NCBI GenBank assembly: GCA_035544515.1
Contig: DATKEG010000224.1
Coordinates: forward strand, 1 to 32,710
DNA length: 32,710 nt
Source of the DNA: DATKEG01 sp035544515
GTDB taxonomy: Bacteria > Acidobacteriota > Vicinamibacteria > Fen-336
Direction of reading: 5' to 3'
How positions within the stretch are numbered: the first letter of the stretch is position 1; every line of letters begins with the position of its first letter. The position numbers and the translations under genes are program-made. The notes under the pieces are model-generated. The model did no database searches. It saw only the letters and a program-made list of their open reading frames with translations, and was not told the origin of the DNA. Shown here piece by piece: positions 8,901-17,802 of this stretch.

Positions 8901-10312
8901 AGGCGAGCAAGATCCTGCTGCTCCTGGCCATCCTCTTCGTGGGGGGAATGATCGAGGCCGTGCGCGTGGTGCGCGGCCACGCCGACCTGGGACCGACCGG
9001 CTGCCGCGTGCTCGCCGGCAAGTTCTACGGACCGTCGTTCCCCTTCGAGTCCGAGCAGCGCCACGCGGTGGCGCCGGGCACCGGGCTCGACGTGGAGAAC
9101 GCCTTCGGCGCGGTGCGCGTGGTGCGCGGCGCCCCGGGCGAGATACACCTGAAGCTCCGTACGGTCGTCTTCCGCGCGACCGAGGACGAGGCGCGCGCGT
9201 TCGCCGATCGCGTGCGCGCCACCGCCGCGCCGTCGGGCACCGCGCTGCGCATCGTGACCAACCGCGAGGAGCTGCAGCGCGCCGACCAGCGCATCGGGTT
9301 CGAGACCCACATGGAGCTGGCCGTGCCTCCGGACACGGCGGTGACCGTGCGCAACGAGCACGGGCTGGTGGACGTGGCGGACGTGGCCGCGGCCGACCTC
9401 TGGGGCTCGTTCGACACCATCCGTCTCGCGCGCGTGGCCGGACCGGCCGTGATCAAGGGGCGGCACGGCGCGGTGTGGGTCTCGGGCGTGGAGGGCGCGT
9501 TGTCCCTCTCGAACCGGCACGGAGCGGTCGAGATCGAGGACGTGGCGGACGTGACGACCGTCGAAGCCGCACACGGCGCGGTGTCCGTTCGCCGGACGGG
9601 CGCGCTGACCGTGCAGGGCGAGCACGGCGACGTCGAGGTGGAGACCGTGCGCGGCAACCTCGAGATCCGCTCGCAGCACGCCCGCGTCACCGCCCGCGAG
9701 GTGGACGGCGGCGCGCTCGTGGAGAGCTCGTTCGGCGACGTGCACGTCGAGCGGGTGACGGGCGAGGTGCGCGCGCGGGTCGCGCACGGCCGGCTCACCG
9801 TGCGCGACGTCAAGGGCGCGGTGTTCGCGAAGGCGAGCTTCAACGACGTCGTGCTCCAGCGCATCGGCGGGGCGGTGGAGGTCTCGGTGGAGCACGGTGG
9901 CGTGCAGGCGGAGGCCCTGGAGAGCGGCGGCCGCGTGGAGGCCGCGGGCAACGAGGTCTCCATCGACGGCTTCCGCGGGCCGCTCGCCGTGCAGGCGCAG
10001 CGTGGCCGCGTCGAGCTCGTTCCGGCCGGGCCGCTGCAGTCGGCCGTCACCGTGCGCGCCACCCATGGCGGCATCCGGCTGGAGGTGCCGGCGGGCAGCC
10101 GCTTCACGCTCGAGGCGGAGGCGAGGCGCGGCGGGCTTGCCGTCGACGTCCCCGGGCTCGCCATCACGCACGCGAAGGACTCTCGCCTCACGGGCCAGCT
10201 CGGCGGCGGCGGCGAGCTGGTTCAGCTCACCGCGGAGAACGGCGAGGTGCGGCTCGAGCCGCGCGTCGAGGTCGCGCACCGGCAATCCCCGCCACCCACG
10301 GCGCGACCTTGA
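8897..10312 (+). CDS. DUF4097-type beta-solenoid protein with an 18-residue histidine ladder
   Basis: The 471-residue protein has an N-terminal membrane anchor or signal (5-21), a mixed region (25-145), and then a long right-handed-solenoid-like repeat. The repeat has a strict 17-18 residue period with the core xHGxVxV: H at 155, 190, 208, 226, 243, 261, 297 and 333, F at 172, 279 and 315, with small or basic residues at 351 and 369. A valine two or three residues later is kept in almost every coil. This is the DUF4097 adhesin-like pattern often encoded beside LiaF/PspC genes. The protein likely sits outside the inner membrane, tethered by its N-terminus. GGAGG lies 5 nt before the ATG, which overlaps the preceding stop (ATGA). 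Last gene of the operon. Confidence 0.8.
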   Translation: MKASKILLLLAILFVGGMIEAVRVVRGHADLGPTGCRVLAGKFYGPSFPFESEQRHAVAPGTGLDVENAFGAVRVVRGAPGEIHLKLRTVVFRATEDEARAFADRVRATAAPSGTALRIVTNREELQRADQRIGFETHMELAVPPDTAVTVRNEHGLVDVADVAAADLWGSFDTIRLARVAGPAVIKGRHGAVWVSGVEGALSLSNRHGAVEIEDVADVTTVEAAHGAVSVRRTGALTVQGEHGDVEVETVRGNLEIRSQHARVTAREVDGGALVESSFGDVHVERVTGEVRARVAHGRLTVRDVKGAVFAKASFNDVVLQRIGGAVEVSVEHGGVQAEALESGGRVEAAGNEVSIDGFRGPLAVQAQRGRVELVPAGPLQSAVTVRATHGGIRLEVPAGSRFTLEAEARRGGLAVDVPGLAITHAKDSRLTGQLGGGGELVQLTAENGEVRLEPRVEVAHRQSPPPTARP

Positions 10313-10317
10313 CGTTC

Positions 10318-10334
10318 GTCCCGCGTAGCGGGAC
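10318..10334. terminator. Hairpin after the ECF operon, possible terminator
   Basis: GTCCCGC-GTA-GCGGGAC is a perfect 7-bp inverted repeat six bases after the stop of the DUF4097 gene, flanked on both sides by the direct repeat ACGTTC (10312-10317 and 10335-10340). There is no immediate T-run; the nearest (10361-10365) is 27 nt downstream. It may end transcription with Rho or simply stabilise the 3' end. Confidence 0.45.
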
Positions 10335-10370
10335 ACGTTCGGATTCGGGATGATGAAGAATTTTTCACTC

Positions 10371-10400
10371 TTGCGCCGCGGCTCGCCCTTCCGGTAGACT
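10371..10400 (+). promoter_or_regulatory. Candidate purC promoter
   Basis: TTGCGC (10371-10376) and TAGACT (10395-10400) are 18 nt apart; matches to consensus are 3 and 4 of 6. Placement about 50 nt before the purC start is sensible, but the boxes are weak. Confidence 0.35.
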
Positions 10401-10455
10401 GCCCTTCCTCCTTCAGAGCACGCCACGCAACGGTGCGGCTGGGGAGCCATTTCTC

Positions 10456-11403
10456 TTGCCCAGCGCCTCCATCAACGCAGCCTCCGCTCCCCTGCTGGAG
10501 AGCAGCCTCCCGGGCTTCACGCTCTGGCGACGCGGGAAGGTGCGCGACGTCTACGACCTCGGCGACCGCCTGCTCGTGGTCGCCACCGACCGCATCAGCG
10601 CGTTCGACGTGGTGTTGCCGACCGGCATCCCCGGCAAGGGCATCCTCCTCACCCGGCTCTCGCTCTTCTGGTTCCGGCTGCTGGCGGACGTGGCGCCGAA
10701 CCATGTGCTCACCGCCGAGGTGGAGGAGTACGGAAGGGAGCTGGCGCGCCATCGCGACCAGCTCGAGGGCCGCTCCATGCTCGTCCTCAAGGCCGACCCT
10801 TTCCCGGTGGAGTGCGTGGTTCGCGGCTACCTCGCGGGCTCGGGATGGAAGGACTACCAGGCGACCGGGTCCGTGTGCGGCATCGCATTGCCGCGCGGGC
10901 TGCGCGAGTCCGAGCGGCTGCATCCACCGCTGTTCACGCCCTCCACCAAGGCCGAGCGGGGACACGACGAGAACATCCCCTTCGCCGAGGTCGAGCGGCT
11001 GCTGGGCGCACGGCGGGCGGGCGAGCTGCGCGACCTCAGCCTGGAGATCTATGGCCGCGCGCGGGCGCACGCGGAAGCGCGCGGCCTCATCCTGGCCGAC
11101 ACCAAGTTCGAGTTCGGCCTGCGCGACGGCCGCGTAGTCTGGATCGACGAGGCGCTCACGCCCGACTCTTCGCGGTTCTGGCCCGCGGACGGCTATGAGC
11201 CGGGCACCTCCCCGCCCAGCTTCGACAAGCAATACGTGCGGGACTACCTCCACGCGCTCGGCTGGGACAAGAAGCCGCCCGCTCCCTCCCTTCCCGAGGA
11301 CGTCGTACGCCGCACTCTCGACAAGTACCTCGAGGCCCACGCGCGGCTCACCGGCGTGGAGCGGCCGCTCTCCGCGGGCTCCGGCCCGGGGAAGGTGCGG
11401 TGA
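10456..11403 (+). CDS. purC: Phosphoribosylaminoimidazole-succinocarboxamide synthase (SAICAR synthetase)
   Basis: The 315-residue protein has the nucleotide-binding N-terminus (WRRGKVRDVYDLGDRLLVVATDRISAFDVVL), KADPFPVECVVRGYLAGSGWKDYQATG and the C-terminal signature FGLRDGRVVWIDEALTPDSSRFWP, quoted here only as family landmarks GKVRDVYD, ECVVRGY and DEALTPDSSR. It joins aspartate to CAIR in an ATP-dependent step of purine synthesis. The length of about 300 is that of the longer, eukaryote-like/PurC type found in many bacteria. The start is TTG at 10456 with GGGGAG 9 nt upstream; no ATG fits better. No other pur gene is present. Two hairpins follow the stop. Confidence 0.95.
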   Translation: MPSASINAASAPLLESSLPGFTLWRRGKVRDVYDLGDRLLVVATDRISAFDVVLPTGIPGKGILLTRLSLFWFRLLADVAPNHVLTAEVEEYGRELARHRDQLEGRSMLVLKADPFPVECVVRGYLAGSGWKDYQATGSVCGIALPRGLRESERLHPPLFTPSTKAERGHDENIPFAEVERLLGARRAGELRDLSLEIYGRARAHAEARGLILADTKFEFGLRDGRVVWIDEALTPDSSRFWPADGYEPGTSPPSFDKQYVRDYLHALGWDKKPPAPSLPEDVVRRTLDKYLEAHARLTGVERPLSAGSGPGKVR

Positions 11404-11419
11404 TGTTGGTCACGGCGGT

Positions 11420-11452
11420 CCCCGCGTCGCGGGGCGAGACTGGCGCCTCGCC
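11420..11452. other. Two overlapping inverted repeats between purC and the Fis-like gene
   Basis: CCCCGC-GTC-GCGGGG (11420-11434) and GGCGAG-N8-CTCGCC (11433-11452) are perfect 6-bp inverted repeats that share 11433-11434. The stems would compete in RNA. No T-run follows, so a classical terminator is unlikely; the remaining gap (11404-11501) shows nothing else. Confidence 0.4.
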
Positions 11453-11501
11453 GGCCCGACGCGGAGCGCACCGCACCGCTGGCTAAGCCAAGGGAGCCTC
11501 C

Positions 11502-11720
11502 GTGAAGCAGCTGATGGATTCACTCGTGGCGGAGATGATCGACAAGGGCATCCTCTTCACCGAGGCGCGTCGCGAGTTCGAGAAGAGGTTCATCCTGCGC
11601 GTCCTCCAGCGCCACCGGGGAAACCTCTCCCGCGCGGCCAAGGACCTGAAGATCCACCGCAACACGCTCGGCAAGAAGATCGACGAATACAAGATCAAGG
11701 TCTCGCCCACAGACCACTGA
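11502..11720 (+). CDS. Free-standing Fis-type helix-turn-helix protein
   Basis: The 72-residue protein is almost entirely a Fis/HTH_8 domain: EARREFEKRFILRVLQRHRG then NLSRAAKDLKIHRNTLGKKI. It closely resembles the DNA-binding tail of the NtrX in this window (EAREDFEKRYI, GNMSRTAEALQVERSNLYRK) but has no receiver or AAA+ domain. It probably binds DNA as a dimer and may compete with or assist sigma54 activators, or act as a nucleoid-type factor. The start is GTG at 11502 with AGGGAG 6 nt upstream. It lies between purC and groES with its own short intergenic regions. Confidence 0.85.
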   Translation: MKQLMDSLVAEMIDKGILFTEARREFEKRFILRVLQRHRGNLSRAAKDLKIHRNTLGKKIDEYKIKVSPTDH

Positions 11721-11745
11721 CCGCAGGGGACTTGGGCGGGGGCGC

Positions 11746-11774
11746 TTGACATCGGCCACGCGGTCGCCTAGATT
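11746..11774 (+). promoter_or_regulatory. groESL sigma70 promoter
   Basis: A perfect TTGACA (11746-11751) is followed after 17 nt by TAGATT (11769-11774, 4 of 6). The predicted start, near 11781, lies inside the CIRCE element. A further inverted repeat, CGGCGG-GTC-CCGCCG (11801-11815), would form a hairpin in the 5' leader of about 75 nt. Confidence 0.8.
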
Positions 11775-11800
11775 TAGCAGTCACCAGGGCTGAGTGCCAA
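11774..11800. promoter_or_regulatory. CIRCE operator (HrcA binding site)
   Basis: TTAGCAGTC, a 9-nt spacer, then GAGTGCCAA matches the CIRCE consensus TTAGCACTC-N9-GAGTGCTAA at 8 of 9 positions in each arm, with the exact 9-9-9 geometry. It starts at the last base of the -10 box and covers the predicted start site, so HrcA bound here would block transcription. CIRCE implies an hrcA gene elsewhere in the genome; it is not in this window. Confidence 0.9.
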
Positions 11801-11856
11801 CGGCGGGTCCCGCCGGAGCTTCGCCCCGGAGTCCATCATTCAAGGAGATTGTGCGC

Positions 11857-12144
11857 ATGAACGTGCGTCCACTACACGACCGCCTGCTGGTGCAGCGCAT
11901 CGAGGAGAAGGAGACCGTCAAGGGAGGGATCATCATTCCCGACACCGCCAAGGAGAAGCCCCAGGAAGGCAAGGTCATCGCCGTGGGCAACGGCAAGGTC
12001 CTGGAGAACGGCACCAAGGTGCCGCTCGACGTCAAGGCCGGGGACAAGATCCTCTTCGGCAAGTATTCCGGGACGGACATCAAGATCGACGGCCAGGAGT
12101 ACCTCATCCTCCGCGAGGATGAAGTGCTCGCCGTGGTCGGCTAG
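11857..12144 (+). CDS. groES: Co-chaperonin GroES
   Basis: The 95-residue protein shows MNVRPLHDRLLVQRIEEKE, the mobile loop ETVKGGIIIPDTAKEKP, the roof-loop region VLENGTKVPLDV and the closing LREDEVLAVVG. It forms the heptameric lid of the GroEL folding chamber. An upstream in-frame ATG-like start at 11794 lies inside the CIRCE operator and is not credible; the ATG at 11857 has AAGGAG 9 nt upstream. groEL follows after 24 nt in the same transcript. Confidence 0.98.
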   Translation: MNVRPLHDRLLVQRIEEKETVKGGIIIPDTAKEKPQEGKVIAVGNGKVLENGTKVPLDVKAGDKILFGKYSGTDIKIDGQEYLILREDEVLAVVG

Positions 12145-12168
12145 CTAGAAAAAGGAGATCCGCAAGCA

Positions 12169-13797
<1,629 letters not shown>

Positions 13798-13830
13798 CTC
13801 CGCACGTCCTTCGCGCGGTTCGACGTTCCC

Positions 13831-13857
13831 GGGGCGGCTTCGGCCGCCCCGTTTCGT
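13831..13857. terminator. groESL terminator (UUCG-loop hairpin), possibly bidirectional
   Basis: GGGGCGGC-TTCG-GCCGCCCC is a perfect 8-bp stem with a stable UUCG tetraloop, followed by GTTTCGTT. It lies between the convergent ends of groEL and the pseudokinase-TonB gene. The T-tract is interrupted, so efficiency is uncertain. Confidence 0.75.
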
Positions 13858-13867
13858 TCGCGCGCCG

Positions 13868-15934
13868 TCAGTCGGGGAGGCGGAACTGCACGCGCACCGG
13901 GAGCCAGACCTTCACCGGCACCCCGTCCTTGATGGCGGGCCGGTACTTGCGGCGGCGCACGCTCTCGACCGCCGCCTCGTTGAGGCCGGACCGGCCGCCC
14001 GCGCCGGTGATCACCAGCGTCTCCGTGACGCTGCCGCGCTCGTCCACGAGCACGTTGAGCTCGACGATGCCCTCCAGCCGCTGGCGCAGCGCCACCGGCG
14101 GGTAGGTCGCCGCGAAGGCGCGGTCGAGCACCGGCGCGATCACCCCGGGGTCGCTCAGTCTGACGAGCGCGCCGGCGCGGACCGGCGGCAGGGGTGCGGG
14201 CGTCGGCGCGGGGGGGCTCGTGGTCGTCACCACCGCGGCCGCGGCGGCCGCCCGCACCTCCTCTTCGCGCCGGCGCTCCTCCGCCAGGCGCTCTTGGGCG
14301 GCGCGCTGCTCGGCCTCCAGCCGCGCCTGCTCCTCGCGCAGGCGCTGCTCCTCCTCCGCTTGCGCGCGGCGCCGGGCCTCCTCCTGCGCGCGCGCGACGG
14401 ACAGGACATCGGCGCGCTGCCCGCGGGCCGCGGCCTGCGCCTCGATCTTGAGCCGCGCCTCCTCCGCCGCCCGCGCCTCGGCCGCGGCCTTTTCGGCCTC
14501 GATGGCCCGCAGGCGCTCTTCGAGCTCCTTCACGCGCGCCATGGCCGCGACCGCCTCCGCGCTCAAGGTCGTCGTGGGCGGCTCGGCGGCGGCGGCCGTG
14601 GGAGCGGGTCGGCCGCGCAGGCTCACGTACCCGGCGGCCGCGCCGACCAGCACGAGCGCCGCCATGGCCACGAGCGCGAGACGGAAGCGGGTTCGCGGCG
14701 CGAGGGGTGGCGGCCGATGGAAGGTCAGTCCGGCGGCCGCCTGGTGCGCGCCGAGGACGGGCGGTTCGGGACGCGGGGGAGGAACGGCCGCGATCGGGAC
14801 GGCCGTCCCGGTGCCGACCACCGCCGCCGGCTTGCGCGCGGGCGCCTCCTCCCGCCCCAGGACCGGCGGCGGGGGGGACGCCACCGCGGCGGGCCCCGGC
14901 ACGGCGGGCGCGGCGGGCGCCTCGGCCGGCGGCGCGATCACGGTCGGGACGCGGACGGGCTCCTCCGCGACGTACTCCTGGTAACTCGCCTCCCTCTCCT
15001 CGTTCAAAGCGCGCGCCTCGCCTTCGATGTCGTCGCGGAAGAGCGAATGCATGAAGAAGGCGAGGTTGAACGTGGTGGGGCTGAAGTCGCCGGAGAACAG
15101 CAGCGTGTCCACCGCCTTGCGCATCTCCTGCACTTCGACGTAGCGCGCGGCGGGATCGGCGGCGAGCGCCTTGCGCAGGATGTCGGCGATCGGTCTGGGC
15201 AGGAGGTCGTCGCCCGCCGGGTTCTTCATGCGCGCCTGCGCGAGCCGCGCGGTCACGTCCTCCCTCCGGCCGTCCTGGACGAACCGCTCGCCGGCGAGGG
15301 TCTCGTACAGCAAGGCGGCCACCGCCCAGGTGTCCGACCTCGTGTCCCCGGGGCCCCCGGCCGCCTGCTCGGGCGAGAGGTAGGCTTCCTCGTCCGGGGC
15401 GGCCCCGCCCACCTCGCGGATGCGGCTCGGCCAGAGGCCGAACCCGCGCAGCCGCACCTCCCCTTCGTACGAGACGAGCACGCTGGACGGGGTGATGAAG
15501 CCGTGGAAATACCGGGCGCCGCCTTCGAGCCTGCGGCTGTGGGCATGCTCGAGGGCGGCGCACGCCTTGCTCGCGATGAGCAGGGTATGGTCCACTGAGA
15601 ACGGGAACACGTCCCGGCGCGTGCGCTCGAAGACGGCGCGCAGGCTCTTGGCCTCCAGGAACTCGTGCGAGACGTAGTACGCGGCGTCCACCTTGCCAAT
15701 GCCGTGGATCTTGAGGAGGTTGGCGTGATGCAGCTGCGCCGCGAACTTGACCTGGTCCATCAGGGCCTTCACGGCTTCGGGATGGGCGGCGAGCGAGGGC
15801 TTGAGACGCAGGACCGACACGATCTTCTCGAGCCCGGCCGGCGAGAGCTTGGCCGCGCGGTACTCGGTGCCGAGGCCGCAGGTCTCGACCTCCTCGAGAA
15901 GCACGAACCTGCCGAACTTCTCTTTCCTGGCCAT
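13868..15934 (-). CDS. Pseudokinase-TonB fusion membrane protein
   Basis: From the ATG at 15934 (GGAGAGG 8 nt upstream) the product has 688 residues. Residues 8-280 have a Hanks-type kinase fold pattern, with SPEQ at 187-190 and SDTWAVAALLYETL at 200-213. The catalytic residues are gone: no VAIK lysine in IVSVLRLKP (38-46), HGF at 144-146 where HRD is expected, T148/S151 for the catalytic Lys/Asn, and GFG at 164-166 for DFG. A Pro/Ala-rich linker, one membrane helix (416-438), a long Ala/Glu/Arg coiled coil (464-560) and a TonB C-terminal domain (600-688, with GIVELNVLVDERGSV and RRRKYRPA) follow. It probably senses something in the cytoplasm by binding and reaches into the periplasm with its TonB domain. 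Divergent from the metalloprotease gene. Confidence 0.88.
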   Translation of the reverse strand: MARKEKFGRFVLLEEVETCGLGTEYRAAKLSPAGLEKIVSVLRLKPSLAAHPEAVKALMDQVKFAAQLHHANLLKIHGIGKVDAAYYVSHEFLEAKSLRAVFERTRRDVFPFSVDHTLLIASKACAALEHAHSRRLEGGARYFHGFITPSSVLVSYEGEVRLRGFGLWPSRIREVGGAAPDEEAYLSPEQAAGGPGDTRSDTWAVAALLYETLAGERFVQDGRREDVTARLAQARMKNPAGDDLLPRPIADILRKALAADPAARYVEVQEMRKAVDTLLFSGDFSPTTFNLAFFMHSLFRDDIEGEARALNEEREASYQEYVAEEPVRVPTVIAPPAEAPAAPAVPGPAAVASPPPPVLGREEAPARKPAAVVGTGTAVPIAAVPPPRPEPPVLGAHQAAAGLTFHRPPPLAPRTRFRLALVAMAALVLVGAAAGYVSLRGRPAPTAAAAEPPTTTLSAEAVAAMARVKELEERLRAIEAEKAAAEARAAEEARLKIEAQAAARGQRADVLSVARAQEEARRRAQAEEEQRLREEQARLEAEQRAAQERLAEERRREEEVRAAAAAAVVTTTSPPAPTPAPLPPVRAGALVRLSDPGVIAPVLDRAFAATYPPVALRQRLEGIVELNVLVDERGSVTETLVITGAGGRSGLNEAAVESVRRRKYRPAIKDGVPVKVWLPVRVQFRLPD

Positions 15935-15969
15935 GGCGCGGCCCTCTCCGGGGTGCGGAAACCGGCAAC

Positions 15970-15998
15970 AAAATAGCACGCACGAAAGGACCGATCAA
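15970..15998 (-). promoter_or_regulatory. Promoter of the pseudokinase-TonB gene
   Basis: On the minus strand TTGATC (15998-15993) and TATTTT (15975-15970) lie exactly 17 nt apart, each 4 of 6. The start would be near 15963, which puts a possible upstream ATG at 15979 outside the transcript and supports the ATG at 15934. Confidence 0.5.
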
Positions 15999-16021
15999 AC
16001 CGCGGAAGGCCTCGACAGAAC

Positions 16022-17698
16022 ATGAACACGACGCCGTCAAAGCCCGTGCTTTCCGTGCTGATCGGCCTGCTGGCCGCCCCTCTCGGGCCGCCCCGAGCCG
16101 ACATCCGCTGCGGCACGGAGCGCGGGGCGGCCTCCCACCTCGCCGCCCTGCACCGGTACTGGTCCGAGGCCGGCCTCCTGGGCAAGGCGCGCGCCGGCGA
16201 AACGGCGGGCGCCGCCGACCGCGACGAGGATCACGTCGCCCTCCTGGAGGACCGGGGCGATCTGGTGGCGAGCCGGAATCCCTTCGATCTCCAGGGTACG
16301 GCGGTCCGTCTCACGCCCAACCGCGCCGGCGGATACGACCCGGTGCCGCTGGCACTGGCGCTGGAGACGCCGGGCGCCCCGCTCGCGCTGGGCAAGGACG
16401 AGGCACGGGCGGTGGACCTGCCCTTCGCGTTCCCGTTCTACGGCCGGCGGTTCACGCAGGTGTTCGTCCACGCCGATGGCGCGCTCACGTTCGCGGCCAC
16501 CGACCTCGAGCCGGGCGAGCGCGGCATGGGCCGATTCCTCGCCGGCCCCCCGCGCGTGGGCGCGTTCTTCGCCGACCTCGACCCGAGCCGCGGCGGGTCG
16601 GTGACGGCCAGCGTGTCCTCGGACCGCGCCGTCTTCCTCTGGGACAGGGTGCCCGGCGGAGGCCAGATCAACCGCAACACGTTCCAGGCAACGCTCGCCG
16701 CCACCGGCGAGGTGGACCTCGTCTATGGCGAGATGCAGACGCGGGAGGCGATCGTCGGCCTGTCGCCCGGGGGGACCCGGTCGCTCACCGCCGCCAACCT
16801 CGGCGCCGGAGAGCCGCGCGCTTCGGCGGGAGCCCTGGTCGAGCGCTTCAGCGAGACCGAGAGGCTGGATCTCGTCTCCGCCACGCGCCGCTTCTATGCG
16901 TCCCATCCCGACGTATTCGATCAGCTCGTGGTCTACACCACGCGTGCCCTCAATCCGCTGGGCGGAAGCCTGGCCTTCGAGGTGAACGTCCGCAACGACG
17001 TGGCGGGCATCGGCCTCGAAAGCTTCGACCGCACGGCGGAATGGGGCAGCGCGGGCCGGCTCGAGAGTGTCGTGTTCATGGATGCCGTCGACAACTACCA
17101 CGAGGTGGACGGCTTCGAGATCCTGGCCCACGAGGTCGGCCATCGTTGGCTGTCCCGGTTGGCCTTCCGTTCGAGCGACGGCGCCACGAGCGCCGCGCTG
17201 CTCGGGCGAGGTGGGGTGCACTGGAGCTTCTTTCTCGACACGGACGCGTCGGTCATGGAGGGCAACGACATCGAGGACCGGGGCGATGGCCGCTTCGAGA
17301 CGGTGGACTTCGCGCGCGGCTATTCCCCGCTCGACCAGTACGTGATGGGGCTGCGCGCAGCGGGCGAGGTGGCGCCTTTCTTCTACGTGGAGGGCGCGGA
17401 CAACTTCCGGCCGGCCCGTCCGTACAAGTCCTCCTCGCCGCCGGAGGCCGGCGTGGGCTTCACCGGCGTCCGGCGGACCGTGCGGATCGAGGACGTGGTC
17501 GCAGCCATGGGAGCCCGAGTGCCGGATGCCGCGCAGGCGCCGCGACTGCTGCGCCAGGCGTACGTCCTCGTGGCCGACCGCTCGGCCCCGGCCACCGAAG
17601 CCCGCCGGCGGACCGTGGCCCGGATCCGGTCACGGTTCGAGACGTATTACGTGGCCGCCACCGGCGGCCGGGGCATGGCCCTCACCCATCTCGAGTAG
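16022..17698 (+). CDS. Secreted putative zinc metalloprotease with a nidogen-like N-terminal module
   Basis: The 558-residue protein begins with a signal-like segment (about 8-26). Residues 130-250 contain DLPFAFPFYGRRFTQVFVHADGALTF-type sequence (core FPFYGRRFTQVFVHADG), GAFFADLDP and VFLWDRVP, resembling NIDO/beta-sandwich modules of secreted proteins. The C-terminal half has ILAHEVGHRW: an HExxH motif at 370-374, with H400, E413 and D416 as possible further ligands, and YSPLDQYVMGL (434-444), which recurs in secreted metallopeptidases of environmental bacteria. It is probably exported and may cut extracellular or envelope protein; activity is unproven. The start ATG at 16022 has a weak ribosome binding site. 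It is transcribed away from the pseudokinase gene across 87 nt. Confidence 0.7.
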   Translation: MNTTPSKPVLSVLIGLLAAPLGPPRADIRCGTERGAASHLAALHRYWSEAGLLGKARAGETAGAADRDEDHVALLEDRGDLVASRNPFDLQGTAVRLTPNRAGGYDPVPLALALETPGAPLALGKDEARAVDLPFAFPFYGRRFTQVFVHADGALTFAATDLEPGERGMGRFLAGPPRVGAFFADLDPSRGGSVTASVSSDRAVFLWDRVPGGGQINRNTFQATLAATGEVDLVYGEMQTREAIVGLSPGGTRSLTAANLGAGEPRASAGALVERFSETERLDLVSATRRFYASHPDVFDQLVVYTTRALNPLGGSLAFEVNVRNDVAGIGLESFDRTAEWGSAGRLESVVFMDAVDNYHEVDGFEILAHEVGHRWLSRLAFRSSDGATSAALLGRGGVHWSFFLDTDASVMEGNDIEDRGDGRFETVDFARGYSPLDQYVMGLRAAGEVAPFFYVEGADNFRPARPYKSSSPPEAGVGFTGVRRTVRIEDVVAAMGARVPDAAQAPRLLRQAYVLVADRSAPATEARRRTVARIRSRFETYYVAATGGRGMALTHLE

Positions 17699-17771
17699 GG
17701 CCAGCGTGGAACCCGGTACACGTTATCGCATCCTGGTGGACACGCCAGACCGACTGGCCGCTGCAACCCGT

Positions 17772-17789
17772 TGAAACGACGTCGTTTCA
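17772..17789. promoter_or_regulatory. Perfect 18-bp palindrome, probable operator
   Basis: TGAAACGACGTCGTTTCA is a perfect palindrome with no central spacer, typical of a dimeric regulator site. It ends 13 nt before the -24 box of the sigma54 promoter; its centre lies about 48 nt before the predicted start. I do not recognise the site as one of a known regulator, and see no second copy in the window. Confidence 0.7.
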
Positions 17790-17802
17790 GGCCCGGGGTG
17801 CC

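Noticed and set aside
11794..11856. Upstream start for groES adding 21 residues
   Set aside because: It begins inside the CIRCE operator, has no ribosome binding site, and GroES proteins do not have such an extension.
15935..15979. Upstream ATG adding 15 residues to the pseudokinase
   Set aside because: It lies upstream of the predicted transcription start, and the ATG at 15934 has a good ribosome binding site.
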